Shown: positions 1 to 10,416, counted from the stretch's first letter. The stretch: DNA of 53,241 bases from Pelomonas sp052436255 (GCA_052436255.1 JBQVNP010000018.1:1-53241); one strand, 5' to 3'. The notes: generated by a model from the letters alone, not told the origin. Made by a program: numbers and translations.

Positions 1-141
1 AGCTCCGACGTCCGCGCCGCTGAGCTTGCGCCCTGGATGCAGCACTACAACTTCCATCGCCCTCACTCCGCCACCGGCCACAAACCTCCCGCCTCACGGC
101 TGGGGTTTGAGGTGAACAACGTCCTGAGAAACTACATCTAG
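1..141 (+). mobile_element. IS481-type transposase, C-terminal part (cut by window edge)
   Basis: The window opens inside a reading frame with no stop until the TAG at 139-141. The 46 visible residues include WMQHYNFHRPH followed by GHKPPASRLG and a closing NNVLRNYI. This pattern (W-x-x-x-YN-x-x-RPH, then KPP-x-SRLG) is typical of the extreme C-terminus of IS481/IS3-type DDE integrase-fold transposases, after the catalytic Glu. Whether the element is complete upstream cannot be seen. No convincing terminal inverted repeat is visible in the 186 bp before the next gene. The element marks the left border of the polysaccharide locus. Confidence 0.75.
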
Positions 142-327
142 CGCACCCCCAGATCACGGGGGGCGCCGCGTTCCGGTGACAACGTCGCGCCGGTGAATGA
201 TGCCCAATGCACCTGGCGCCACAGCGCCGCAAGTCGACTGACTCGGCGCAGCGTACCCGGCTCTTTCTGTCCGGCGGAAGTCTCCGACGCCCCGGCACGC
301 ATCGCAAGCGTCGCACCACCCGCACGC

Positions 328-1890
328 ATGAATCCAATGCCATCGCACACCGTCGTTTCAGCCAAAGCCGCGGCGGTCTTCAGTCTTATGTTGGCTGCCC
401 TGTTGCTGCTCCAGAGCCTGGTATTCGTCGGCTTCCAGGCCAGCGACGACGCCAACTACCTAAGCGGTGCCTTCGGCTGGCTCAAGCACACGTTCTATAT
501 CGGCAACAGCCACTGGACGTTGCGTCACACGCTGACGCTGCCGACCGCGCTGAGCGTGAGCAGTTTAGGACTGACGCCGCTCAGCGTCAGTCTGCCTGCC
601 CTGCTCTATTTCATCGGTTTCCTGGCTGTCCAGGTCTGGGCTCTGCATCGCTATTTCGGGCTTGCGGTGGCAGCGGCGTTCGGGATGCTGGTCATTTTCA
701 TGCCCGGCATGGTCGTCAACTCGACCTATCTCGCGCCGGACGTGTCGGAGCTGTTTTTCGTCGGCTCGACGTTCTGGCTGGTCGTGAGTCTGTGCGAGAA
801 GGCAGCTTCGGGCGGACGCACACTGCGTTGGGGTTGGCTGGCGGTGGGCCTCCTCGCAGGCCTTGCATGGCTCAACCGCCAGACCTCCATCGCGCCAGTG
901 CTGGCTTGCGCACTGTTTGCGTGGTCAACCAGCCGCGGTCGCAGTCGGGCCGGGGTGGCGTGGGCCTTGCTCGGATTCTTGGCGGTGGTGGGCGGCGAAT
1001 GGGCCTACCTGACGGCGATGACGGGCGAGCCGCTGTACCGGTTGCGCACCGACTTCCACCATGACCCGGTGGACCGGTTTGCCGAAGTGTCCCGACTGCG
1101 CCAGATGGGCGGCTGGATCGACAAGGAGGGCAACCTCAGCGTCAATGTCTTCGTCGACCCGATTCTCGCTTTGGTCATTTCGCAGAAGTACGGCCTGATT
1201 TTCTGGACGGCGGTGGCCGCCTCCTGGCGACTGCTGCGCGTGGGCGCCGGTGCACATGGCAAGCTGCTGAAAGGGCTACTGTTGCTGGGCGCGCTGTCGT
1301 ATGTGTTCGTGGCCGCCAACCCTAAGCTCTACCTCGTCCCTCGCTACTTGATCGTCGCGGCATGGGTGGCGGCAGCCCTGACGGCCTGGTGGATCGTCGA
1401 GTTGTGGCGCCAGGGTCGCACGCGGGTCGCGGCAGTCGTGGTGGCAGTGCTGCTGCTCGCGCAGTGGGCTGGGTTGGCGCTAGAGAACACCCGCCCGCGC
1501 GCTGTCGAGCAAGCCCTCGTCGAGTGGGTTCGGACTCATCACAACCAGACCGTCTACACCGATATCGAAACGGCGGCACGCGCCAGCTACTTCTTCGCGT
1601 TTGCCGGCGTATCGAACGACAAGGTGATGAGCGAAGCGCCACCACCTGGCGCCCTGTTCTTTCACAGCGCTGACCGGGTGGAGCAATGCGCGCGTCAGCC
1701 GCGGTGCCGCGCGCAGGCGGCTGCCTTTCGTCCCACGCCGGCCTGGGCGGCGATCGAGCGGATCGAAGGGCCGCTCAAGCCTCTGGGTCATCTGCTGGAA
1801 CGGCTGCCCATCAGCGGATGGGCGCCGCCCGACATCCATCGCAGGATGGTTTCACCGTCGTTTGTTGTGACTGTCTACCGAGTCAATTGA
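328..1890 (+). CDS. GT-C fold polytopic membrane glycosyltransferase (ArnT/PMT-like)
   Basis: Predicted 520-residue integral membrane protein with many hydrophobic segments from residue 15 onward. An acidic pair in the first periplasmic loop (SDDANY, residues about 39-44) resembles the catalytic Asp region of GT-C enzymes such as ArnT and protein O-mannosyltransferases, which use undecaprenyl-phosphate-linked sugars on the periplasmic face. The frame stays open upstream to 193. The ATG at 328 was chosen because hydrophobic sequence starts right after it; an alternative ATG lies at 337 and neither has a strong ribosome-binding site. It is followed after 10 bp by a GT2 transferase and then by GtrA, so in this Gtr-like cassette it would be the enzyme that finally transfers the sugar. 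The acceptor cannot be predicted. The general class is well supported, the exact reaction is not. Confidence 0.72.
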   Translation: MNPMPSHTVVSAKAAAVFSLMLAALLLLQSLVFVGFQASDDANYLSGAFGWLKHTFYIGNSHWTLRHTLTLPTALSVSSLGLTPLSVSLPALLYFIGFLAVQVWALHRYFGLAVAAAFGMLVIFMPGMVVNSTYLAPDVSELFFVGSTFWLVVSLCEKAASGGRTLRWGWLAVGLLAGLAWLNRQTSIAPVLACALFAWSTSRGRSRAGVAWALLGFLAVVGGEWAYLTAMTGEPLYRLRTDFHHDPVDRFAEVSRLRQMGGWIDKEGNLSVNVFVDPILALVISQKYGLIFWTAVAASWRLLRVGAGAHGKLLKGLLLLGALSYVFVAANPKLYLVPRYLIVAAWVAAALTAWWIVELWRQGRTRVAAVVVAVLLLAQWAGLALENTRPRAVEQALVEWVRTHHNQTVYTDIETAARASYFFAFAGVSNDKVMSEAPPPGALFFHSADRVEQCARQPRCRAQAAAFRPTPAWAAIERIEGPLKPLGHLLERLPISGWAPPDIHRRMVSPSFVVTVYRVN

Positions 1891-1900
1891 GGAAGCCCCG

Positions 1901-2875
1901 ATGAACAACGCCACGCCGGCGACGGCCACCGCCGCAAAAGCTTTCGCACTCTCCGGCCTGCGCGTCGCCGTCCTCGTCCCTTGCTACAACGAGGAAGCAG
2001 CGATCTCCCAGGTAATCGCTGATTTCCGCTCGGCGCTGCCGCAAGCTCGCATCTATGTCTACGACAACAATTCAAAAGACGGCACCCAAGCCGTGGCGGC
2101 GCAGGCGGGCGCCAACGTACGGGTCGAACGGCGGCAGGGCAAGGGCAATGTCGTGCGCCGCATGTTTGCCGACATCGAGGCGGACGCCTACATCCTCGTC
2201 GACGGTGACGCCACCTACGACGCCGCCAGCGCGCCCCGCATGCTGCAAACACTGCTCGACGAAGAGCTCGACATGGTGGTTGGCTGCCGCGTACACAGCC
2301 AGACGGAGGCGTATCGCCCAGGACATGTCTTCGGCAACGCCATGCTGACCGGCTTCGTGGCCAAGCTCTTTGGCCGCAGCTTCACCGACATCCTGTCGGG
2401 CTACCGGGTGTTCTCGCGTCGCTTCGTCAAGACCTTCCCGGCGCTGTCGGCGGGCTTCGAAACCGAAACCGAACTCACCGTGCACGCGCTTGAGTTGCGC
2501 ATGCCGGTCACCGAAATTTCCACGCCGTACGGCGCCCGCCCGGAGGGCTCGGTGAGCAAACTGTCAACTTATCGAGACGGCTGGCGCATCCTGCGCCTGA
2601 TCCTGCAGCTCTACAAACACGAAAGACCGCTGGCGTTCTTCTCGGCACTGGCGGGAATGCTGGCATTGCTCTCGATGTTGTTGGCCATCCCTGTGGTGCT
2701 GGACTGGCTGGCCACAGGTCTGGTGCCGCGTTTCCCGACGGCGATCCTGTCTACTGGCATCATGATCCTCGCGTCGCTCTTTCTGGTTGCCGGCTTCATT
2801 CTGCAAACAGTGACGCGCGGCCGCCAAGAGACCAAGCGGCTGCTTTATTTGCAGATTCCGCGCTGGGGCGCTTGA
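1901..2875 (+). CDS. GT2 glycosyltransferase with C-terminal membrane anchor (GtrB/DPM-like)
   Basis: 324 residues. The N-terminal GT-A domain shows PCYNEE (27-32), DNNSKDGT (55-62) and the nucleotide-binding DGDATYD (101-107), as in dolichol-phosphate-mannose synthase and GtrB proteins. These transfer a sugar from a nucleotide donor to undecaprenyl phosphate on the cytoplasmic side. Two hydrophobic segments near residues 245-270 and 278-302 anchor the C-terminus. The start lies 10 bp after the GT-C gene stop, behind GAGGAAG. GtrA starts 7 bp after its stop, so the three genes form one cassette: charge the lipid carrier, flip it, transfer the sugar. Family assignment is firm; the sugar is unknown. 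Confidence 0.85.
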   Translation: MNNATPATATAAKAFALSGLRVAVLVPCYNEEAAISQVIADFRSALPQARIYVYDNNSKDGTQAVAAQAGANVRVERRQGKGNVVRRMFADIEADAYILVDGDATYDAASAPRMLQTLLDEELDMVVGCRVHSQTEAYRPGHVFGNAMLTGFVAKLFGRSFTDILSGYRVFSRRFVKTFPALSAGFETETELTVHALELRMPVTEISTPYGARPEGSVSKLSTYRDGWRILRLILQLYKHERPLAFFSALAGMLALLSMLLAIPVVLDWLATGLVPRFPTAILSTGIMILASLFLVAGFILQTVTRGRQETKRLLYLQIPRWGA

Positions 2876-2882
2876 GACTCAC

Positions 2883-3272
2883 ATGAGCGCCGGACCGCAG
2901 TTCTTCCGCTTTTGCCTCACTGGCGCGCTGGGCTTCGTGACCGATGCGGGCGTGACGCTGGCGTTGACGAGCTGGGCCGGCCTTCACGTCGCGCCGGCAC
3001 GCATCCTGGCATTCCTGATCGCCGGCACGGTGACCTGGTGGCTCAACCACCATTTCACCTTCCGCACAAGCGGCGGGTCAGGCAACTGGCTGCAATACCT
3101 GCTGACCACCGCCTTGGGCGCCGGCATCAATTTCGTGATCTATCTCGGCGTCATCCGCCTGCTGGGCTCAAGCCCGCTCCAACTGCTCGCCGCCGTGGCT
3201 GCCGGCTCCGCCTTCGCCTTGTTCTTCAACTACTTCGTGTCGCGGCGCTGGATATTCCGCGCTTCTGCATAG
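2883..3272 (+). CDS. GtrA-family membrane protein (lipid-linked sugar flippase)
   Basis: 129 residues with four hydrophobic segments and the GtrA pattern: FFRFCLTGALGF at the start, WWLNHHFTF in the middle and FNYFVSRRWIF near the end. GtrA proteins are thought to move undecaprenyl-phosphate-linked sugars across the inner membrane. It is the third gene of the cassette with the GT2 and GT-C genes. Its last 43 bp (3230-3272) overlap tail-to-tail with the convergent glycosyltransferase gene, so each C-terminus constrains the other. Confidence 0.87.
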   Translation: MSAGPQFFRFCLTGALGFVTDAGVTLALTSWAGLHVAPARILAFLIAGTVTWWLNHHFTFRTSGGSGNWLQYLLTTALGAGINFVIYLGVIRLLGSSPLQLLAAVAAGSAFALFFNYFVSRRWIFRASA

Positions 3273-4375
3273 AGCGAGCCATAGGCCGTGACCATCCCGG
3301 CTAGGCTGAACTCCGCCCTCGCCCGGGCGAGGGAGCGCTGCGCCAGCTTGTTTCGCAGCGACACATCCGAGACGGCCCGGGACAGCGCGAGCGCCAAAGC
3401 CGCACTGTCGCGCGAGGGCACGAGTAAGCCGTTGACGCCGTCCTCTACTAACTCCGGATTGCCGCCCACAGCGGTGGCAACCGGTGCGCAGCAACAGGCC
3501 ATGGCTTCGAGCAAGGTGTTGCTGATGCCTTCGGCCTGGGAGGGCAGCGCGAAGATGTCGAAATGCGGCAGCAGTTCGGCAACGTCGCTCCGGTCACCCG
3601 GCAGCCATGATTGGGAGGCCGCGCCCGCCTCGATGAGACGCTCGCGCGCAGCGTCCAGCAGCGGGCCGCCGCCCAGCATGGTCAGGCGCAGCCGAGGCCA
3701 GTCGGCTGGGCAGAGCTCGCGCAAGCCCAGGAAGGCGTCTACAAGATTCAGCGGGTCCTTGACGGCTTGCATGCGGCCCACCGCGCCGATGACCAGGTGC
3801 TCGCCGCGGCGAAAGGGCCACGCCTCGGGCGCACTTGAAGCCGGCGCAAAGCGCTGCGTGTCGACGCCATTGCAGATGCGCTGCACGCGTGCCGGTGCCA
3901 AGCCGACCGGCCCCGTCAGATAGGTCTCGATGGCCTTGGACAGGGCCACGAAGCGATGCGTGCCCATGCCATAGAAACGCCGCAGACGCTGATTGGCGCG
4001 ACTGACGCCGCCGAGGTCATTGGTGTCCCAGCCATGCTCGCTATGCACACGCAAGGGTACGCGCGCCGCCCAGGCGGGAAGCTGGAATTCCATCGCGCCA
4101 AGGTTGCGCGTGTGGACGACGGCCGGGCGCAGCTGGCGCAGCAGCCTGTAGACACGCGGATAGAGCCAGAAACCCTGCCCCGGCGGCTTGTTCAGCGCGA
4201 TGAACTGCGTGCCTGGCGCCTTGACGCGGTCCTTGAAAGCGGTGATCTCGGTCACCGCGACCACCGCATGCCGGAAGGCCGGCAGGTGGTTGATCAGGTT
4301 GACGACCCCATTCTCCAGCCCGCCGGTGTCGAAGCGGTGCAGCAGGTGGACGACCAGCGGGCGCGGGTCGGTCAC
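3230..4375 (-). CDS. GT4-type glycosyltransferase of the XrtA/PEP-CTERM system (stp2-like)
   Basis: 381 residues with a GT-B fold. The N-terminal acceptor domain begins with VVHLLHRFDTGGLENGVVNL, and the C-terminal nucleotide-sugar domain carries the E-x7-E type motif EGISNTLLEAMACC. This matches the PEP-CTERM/EpsH1-associated sugar transferase family usually found beside exosortase A. It should add a sugar to the growing lipid-linked repeat unit in the cytoplasm. It is the last gene of the long minus-strand eps unit, 5 bp after the nucleotide-sugar dehydrogenase gene, and overlaps gtrA convergently by 43 bp. The specific sugar is unknown. Confidence 0.87.
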   Translation of the reverse strand: MTDPRPLVVHLLHRFDTGGLENGVVNLINHLPAFRHAVVAVTEITAFKDRVKAPGTQFIALNKPPGQGFWLYPRVYRLLRQLRPAVVHTRNLGAMEFQLPAWAARVPLRVHSEHGWDTNDLGGVSRANQRLRRFYGMGTHRFVALSKAIETYLTGPVGLAPARVQRICNGVDTQRFAPASSAPEAWPFRRGEHLVIGAVGRMQAVKDPLNLVDAFLGLRELCPADWPRLRLTMLGGGPLLDAARERLIEAGAASQSWLPGDRSDVAELLPHFDIFALPSQAEGISNTLLEAMACCCAPVATAVGGNPELVEDGVNGLLVPSRDSAALALALSRAVSDVSLRNKLAQRSLARARAEFSLAGMVTAYGSLYAEARNIQRRDTK

Positions 4376-4380
4376 AGCGA

Positions 4381-5661
<1,281 letters not shown>

Positions 5662-5705
5662 GGGTCGTTTCTCGTTGCTTTGAGGTCTTGGAAGGCGCGT
5701 GATTG

Positions 5706-7262
5706 TCACCGCTGAAGGGCTGCATCCCGGTCGCGGACGCCCCGCAAAGTGGTGTCCAGCGTCGCCCAATGCTTGTGAACAAAGTCGCGCAGCAGCGCAT
5801 CGTCGGCACCGGCGCCGGCCTTGTCGGCATAGACGATGACGACGGCGGCGTCGTCGCCCTGCCCGAGCAGGCTCTGCCAGGCGCCGTAGAGCTTGGCCTG
5901 CCAGTCGCGGGTGAAGGGACGGCCATTGATCCAGTAGGTCTGCCAGACGCGCAGCCGCGGTGCCTGGCTGCCGCCGCCGCTGACCTGATTGAGTGCCTGG
6001 CCGCGCAGCTCCGCGCTGCGCCATGGCAGGGCGCCCACGTCGGCCCGGCCGGCGGCGGTGCGGGACCATTCCTTGTGGTCATCGTTGACCAGCACGTTGA
6101 CCGATGTCACCAGTTGGCGGCCATAGCGCTGGTCGCGGTAGTAGCCGACGTAGAGGCCGACCGGCGCGCCACCCGCCACGGGCTCGTAGCGACCATGCAA
6201 AGTGCCAGCCGAATTCTTGAAGTCGGGCTGCCAGCTGCTGAGCGGCTCGGCCACCCAGGTCAACCCCGGCAGGGCCGGCGCGGTCAGCTGCGGCTGACTA
6301 TGGACCGCAGTGCGCGCTGCCTGCGCGCGCAAGCCGATAGGCAAGGCAACAAGCAGCAGTGATGCCAACAGCACGGTGGCAAAACGGCTCGACGAGGGCG
6401 GGGCGGCGGCGTCCTGGGGTGACGCCAGCACCGGTTCCGCGTCGGGCTCGGCCCAGCGCGCCCCGATCATGAACATCGCCAGCATGATGACGCCGAAGAA
6501 CACCCAGCCGTAGATGAGGTGGTCGACGCCGACCGCCAAGGTGTTGCCGGACAGATGCCCGACGATGACGATCATGTAGGCGCGCAGCCAGTTGGCCACC
6601 AGCGGCGTGACGATGGCCACACCGACGAAGGCCCAGCGCTTGCCGTTGCCACGGTAGTTCAGGTACGCGAACAGCGTGCCGACCATGACGGAGGCCATCA
6701 GGTAGCGAATGCCGCTGCAGGCCTCCACCACCGACCATGAACCGGAGGGGATGACGAACTGCAGCGCCTCGCGGAACACCGGGATGCCGGTGGCGCGCAG
6801 CGCGATGACGGTGAAGTCGGCCGTGCGCTCCATCAGCCAGGGCGTCATGAAGTCGCCGAAAGGCACGGCAAAGAACAGGAAGCCCAACGGGAAGGCAATG
6901 CGCGCCGCAGCCGCGGTGCCGATCAGGGCCGGCACGAGGACCACGCCCATGCCCAGCAGGGCGAACTGCGTCGCCGCATTCGCAGCGGCCAGGTCGCCCA
7001 TCAGCCACAGCAGTCCCAGCGGCAGCAGCAGCAGCAGCCACAGCGGCGCCGGGCGCGGCGTCATCGACGCCAGCTCGGCACGGCGCCGCCAGATCAGCCA
7101 GGCCGAGATCGGCGGCACTACCCAGGCGTGGGCGAAGGTCTCCGAGCGGTTCCAGATCTCGACCATGGCCGCGCCGGTCGCGTAGTACAGCGCGATGAGC
7201 AGCGCCAGAGCCAGCGTCAGGCCGAGCAGAGGCAGTCGCCAGGGTTTGGGCAGATGGCTCAC
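5706..7262 (-). CDS. xrtA: Exosortase A fused to an EpsI domain
   Basis: 518 residues. Residues 1-270 are a multi-spanning exosortase domain with the invariant active-site set: Cys182 in VVEACSGIRYL, Arg227 in NWLRAY, and histidines at 236 and 248 (GHLSG, DHLIYGW). After another hydrophobic segment near 290-310, residues about 325-515 form the periplasmic EpsI-type domain, fused as is usual in exosortase A. XrtA cleaves the PEP-CTERM sorting signal in the inner membrane and is thought to attach the product to a cell-surface anchor. The gene overlaps the upstream glycosyltransferase by 4 bp (ATGA). All catalytic residues are present, so it should be active. A candidate substrate is encoded at 18396-19169. 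Confidence 0.95.
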   Translation of the reverse strand: MSHLPKPWRLPLLGLTLALALLIALYYATGAAMVEIWNRSETFAHAWVVPPISAWLIWRRRAELASMTPRPAPLWLLLLLPLGLLWLMGDLAAANAATQFALLGMGVVLVPALIGTAAAARIAFPLGFLFFAVPFGDFMTPWLMERTADFTVIALRATGIPVFREALQFVIPSGSWSVVEACSGIRYLMASVMVGTLFAYLNYRGNGKRWAFVGVAIVTPLVANWLRAYMIVIVGHLSGNTLAVGVDHLIYGWVFFGVIMLAMFMIGARWAEPDAEPVLASPQDAAAPPSSSRFATVLLASLLLVALPIGLRAQAARTAVHSQPQLTAPALPGLTWVAEPLSSWQPDFKNSAGTLHGRYEPVAGGAPVGLYVGYYRDQRYGRQLVTSVNVLVNDDHKEWSRTAAGRADVGALPWRSAELRGQALNQVSGGGSQAPRLRVWQTYWINGRPFTRDWQAKLYGAWQSLLGQGDDAAVVIVYADKAGAGADDALLRDFVHKHWATLDTTLRGVRDRDAALQR

Positions 7263-8452
7263 GCGGCCTCCAGGTGATGGTCAAGGCCGGCGAGATGAGC
7301 CTCCCAGCTGTAGGCGCCCAGCACGAAGTCGCGCGCGCTGCGCCCGGCGGCATCGGCCGCGTCGCGGTCAGCCAGCAGTGCGCTCAGCCCTTCGACATAG
7401 GCAGCCACGTCCTCGGCCGGTTGCAGGCCGGCCTGCGCGGTCGCGGTGATCGCCCGCACGCAGCTGCCGGCAGCAACGACCGGCCTGGCCATGGCCATCG
7501 CTTCGAGCACCTTGTTCTGGATGCCACGTGCAAGACGCAGGGGCGCGACGACCGCCGCGGCATGCTGCAGATAGGGGCGCACATCCGGCACGGTACCGGT
7601 CACGTTGATGTGCTCGCCGGCCAGTGCCAGCACGGCCGGCGCCGGGCTGCGGCCGACGATGTGAAAGCGCAGCGCCGGCAAGCGCTCGCGCAGCGCGGGC
7701 AGGATGTCGCTGGCGAACCAGGTTACCGCGTCGACGTTGGGCCAATAGTCCATCGCGCCAGTGAACACCAGCGGCAGCTCATCCACCGCAAAGGGACTGA
7801 CCCGGGCCGGGTCCGGCGTGAAGAAGTCGGCATCGACACCGTTGCCCAGAGCCGCCAGGCGCAGGTCGCGGCCCGGGCTGAGTTCGCGGAACAAGGCCAC
7901 CTCGTTGTCCGTCACGAAGAAGCTGCAGGCAGCGCCATCGGCGACACGCTGCTCGAAGCCAAGCAGCTTGGCGAACTCGCGGCGGTAGAGCCAGGACATC
8001 GGCCAGGCATGCTCGGGCGCGTAGTCGCGCCACTTGGCGGAGTCGACGTCGACGAAATCGACCAGCGTCTTCACGCCCTTGAGGCCGCGGGTGTACTGCG
8101 CCATGACACCGCTGAAGACGACGACGGCATCAAAGCCGACGCGCGCAGCCGTCCGGTCCACCCAGGCCTGCAGGCCGGCGTCGCGGTAATAGGGCAGGCT
8201 CAGCGCCTCGCCGCGCAGGAGACCACGCAAGCTGAGCAGCTTGGCGGACCGCGGGTTCAGGCGTGCGATGTGCAAGCTGGCGCAGAGCTCCCGCACGCGC
8301 GGCAGATGTTGCTCGTCGTCCGCGTCGTCCAGGAAGCTGCCGAGGTGGACCTCGTGCCGCGCCGCCAGATGCTTGAGCAAATGGTAGGAGCGGACCTTGT
8401 CGCCCTTGTTGGGCGGGTAAGGCAGGCGGTGGACGAGGTAGAGGACCTTCAT
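7259..8452 (-). CDS. Glycosyltransferase of the XrtA/PEP-CTERM system (stp1-like, TIGR03087 type)
   Basis: 397 residues. The N-terminus MKVLYLVHRLPYPPNKGDK is the signature opening of the stp1 family linked to exosortase A. The GT-B C-terminal domain contains LVFTGAMDYWPNVDAV, FHIVGRSPAPAV and a donor-site region ending GIQNKVLEAMAMARPVV. It probably acts in the cytoplasm on the lipid-linked oligosaccharide. Its stop overlaps the xrtA start by 4 bp, indicating coupled translation, and it begins 7 bp after the FemAB-like gene stop. The sugar transferred is not predictable from sequence. Confidence 0.9.
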   Translation of the reverse strand: MKVLYLVHRLPYPPNKGDKVRSYHLLKHLAARHEVHLGSFLDDADDEQHLPRVRELCASLHIARLNPRSAKLLSLRGLLRGEALSLPYYRDAGLQAWVDRTAARVGFDAVVVFSGVMAQYTRGLKGVKTLVDFVDVDSAKWRDYAPEHAWPMSWLYRREFAKLLGFEQRVADGAACSFFVTDNEVALFRELSPGRDLRLAALGNGVDADFFTPDPARVSPFAVDELPLVFTGAMDYWPNVDAVTWFASDILPALRERLPALRFHIVGRSPAPAVLALAGEHINVTGTVPDVRPYLQHAAAVVAPLRLARGIQNKVLEAMAMARPVVAAGSCVRAITATAQAGLQPAEDVAAYVEGLSALLADRDAADAAGRSARDFVLGAYSWEAHLAGLDHHLEAA

Positions 8453-8459
8453 GGCCGCA

Positions 8460-9509
8460 CTACCCGAGGTTCTTCACGATGAAGGGCCCGAGCCAGTTCG
8501 CCACGCCGATGGGCAGCTTGCGCCAGGCCTTGATCATCAGCTGGTACTTGGGGTTGTTCGGGTTGTTCTGGGGGATCGCGTCGCGCTTGAAGAGGCGGTA
8601 CTCATAGCTCAGCGGCTGCGGCTCGAAACCCCAGTTCTTCTTGAAGGCATAGGGCCCGGTGCCCTGCTTGCTGCGGCCGTAGTCGAAGACCTTGAGCCCG
8701 CGCGCGCAGGCGCGCCGCATCAGCTCCCAGTACTTGAAGTCATTGGCCGCCAGGTCGCGCGCCGCTTCGTCGTCGCCAGCGTAGTAGGGCAGCACCTCGT
8801 CGCGGAAGTAGAAGCTCAGCACGGTGGACAGCGGCTTGCCGCCCGGCGCCGTGACGGTCAGCACCTCGGCGTCGGCGCCGAACTCGTCGAGCAGTGCCTG
8901 GAAGTATTTCTTCGGCATCGCCGGCGTGCCGTGGCGGTGCACGTTGTCGGCGTAGAGGTCGAAGAAGCGGTCGACGTTGGCGTCGATCTCGGCACGGAGT
9001 TCGTTCTTGATGCCCTTGCGCACCATCGCTCGCTGCTTGCGCGGAATGGCGAGCAGGTTCGCCTCCTCGTCGGGCAGGATCTCCTTGCGAAAGGTCACAT
9101 AGAGGTCCTGGCGCGGCCAATCGGCATGGCGGGTAGGCCCGAGGTGGCGGTATTCAAGGTGCTCAGCGCCCTGCCCTCTGGCAATCTTCTCGGCCTCGGC
9201 CTCAAGCGCCGCGGCGGCCTCGTCGTTCAGCGCCGCGACGCCGCCGTAGACGGCAAAGGGCAGGCTGGTGACCGCATGGCCGAAAAGCCGGCTCTTGACC
9301 TCGGCCAGCGGCAGCACGCCTTCGATGACACCGCCGCGCTCGGCGTAGAGGAAAAAGCCGCGATGGCCGAACACCGACTCGATGACTTGCAGCCAGCCGC
9401 TGCGGTGGAAGAAAGTGGCCTGCGGGTGGGCGAAGACGAAGGCGTCCCAGCGCGCAGACAAGGGCTTGTCCTGCGCGGCGAGCCGCGCAATGCGGAGGGG
9501 CGCGTTCAT
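8460..9509 (-). CDS. FemAB-like protein of the XrtA/PEP-CTERM system
   Basis: 349 residues with a GNAT-type FemAB fold. FemX/FemAB relatives move an amino acid from aminoacyl-tRNA to an acceptor amine, and the exosortase-linked branch (TIGR03019 type) is presumed to aminoacylate the polysaccharide or its carrier. Visible landmarks are FFHRSGWLQVIES near residue 33, the C-terminal KVFDYGRSKQGTG (around 280-292) and the conserved YAFKKNWGFEP right after it. It abuts the deacetylase gene directly (stop at 9510, start at 9509). A deacetylase followed by an acyl or aminoacyl transferase suggests amino-sugar editing. The family call is firm; the reaction is inferred. Confidence 0.88.
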   Translation of the reverse strand: MNAPLRIARLAAQDKPLSARWDAFVFAHPQATFFHRSGWLQVIESVFGHRGFFLYAERGGVIEGVLPLAEVKSRLFGHAVTSLPFAVYGGVAALNDEAAAALEAEAEKIARGQGAEHLEYRHLGPTRHADWPRQDLYVTFRKEILPDEEANLLAIPRKQRAMVRKGIKNELRAEIDANVDRFFDLYADNVHRHGTPAMPKKYFQALLDEFGADAEVLTVTAPGGKPLSTVLSFYFRDEVLPYYAGDDEAARDLAANDFKYWELMRRACARGLKVFDYGRSKQGTGPYAFKKNWGFEPQPLSYEYRLFKRDAIPQNNPNNPKYQLMIKAWRKLPIGVANWLGPFIVKNLG

Positions 9510-10403
9510 TCAGGCGGGGCTCAGCGAGGGCGCCGGCGTGCGCGGGCTGGCCTCACGGCCCAAGAAGATCTCGTCCATCCGACCCCAGCGGAAATCGCCC
9601 AACAGGCGGGCGATGCGGTCATGGGTGCGGGGGATGTTGACGTAGTGGCGGAAGCGCGTCTTGGCGTTGATGCCGGCAACGCGCGGCTGCTCGCTGTCGA
9701 TCTCCCAAGGATGGAAATAGAAGACCGCTGGCTCGCCGTCGATCTCGTTGACACGGCGGATCATCCAGCGCGACAGCGCATAGGGCAGCAGGCGGAAATA
9801 GCCGCCACCACTGCTGGGCAGATTGCGCGAGCCCATGCGCAGCGTCGTCACCGGGATCTCTTGCAGGCCGTCGCGCACCGGGTAGGCAAAGCGCGGCGAG
9901 TCAGGCATGCCGTAATGGTCGTGGGCGATCGGGTAGACGCTGCTGGAGTAGCGGTAGCCCGCGTCGCGCAGCACGTCGAAGGCCCAGAGATTGGACTTGC
10001 CAATGGAGAAGCTCGGTGCCCGGTAGCCGACGACGGGCACGCCACCCAGGTCTTCGAGCAACTTCTTCGCGCTGGTGATGTCTTCGAGAAAGGCGGCCGG
10101 GCTCAGGTCGCTGGCACGCTCATGGCCATACCCGTGGCTGGCCAGCTCATGGCCGCCGGCGACGATGGACTTGACGACCTGCGGGTAGCGTTCGGCGATC
10201 CAGCCCAGCGTGAAGAAGGTGGCGTGCACCTGCTTGTGGGCCAGCAGAGCCAGAATGCGCTCGATGTTGCGCTCGACGCGGCACTCCAGGCCATTCCAGT
10301 CCTCGCGGCGGATATAGGGCGCAAAGGCCGAGACCTGGAAGTAGTCCTCCACGTCGATGCTCATCGCATTGCGCAGGGCCGGGGTCGGGGTGGGCATCAG
10401 CAT
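9510..10403 (-). CDS. Polysaccharide deacetylase of the XrtA system (NodB fold with DUF3473)
   Basis: 297 residues if the first ATG is used; an internal start at residue 14 (MSIDVEDYFQ) is equally reasonable because the conserved region begins there. The NodB homology region shows the catalytic/metal Asp in SIDVEDYF and the zinc pair in SHGYGHE (His90 and His94). It ends with the exosortase-linked C-terminal extension (HPWEIDSEQPR onwards). It should remove N-acetyl groups from sugar units of the exopolysaccharide, leaving free amines. No signal peptide is seen, so it probably acts on the cytoplasmic lipid-linked intermediate. It lies within the eps operon between the ATPase and FemAB-like genes. 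Confidence 0.9.
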   Translation of the reverse strand: MLMPTPTPALRNAMSIDVEDYFQVSAFAPYIRREDWNGLECRVERNIERILALLAHKQVHATFFTLGWIAERYPQVVKSIVAGGHELASHGYGHERASDLSPAAFLEDITSAKKLLEDLGGVPVVGYRAPSFSIGKSNLWAFDVLRDAGYRYSSSVYPIAHDHYGMPDSPRFAYPVRDGLQEIPVTTLRMGSRNLPSSGGGYFRLLPYALSRWMIRRVNEIDGEPAVFYFHPWEIDSEQPRVAGINAKTRFRHYVNIPRTHDRIARLLGDFRWGRMDEIFLGREASPRTPAPSLSPA

Positions 10404-10416
10404 GATCCTGACTCCG

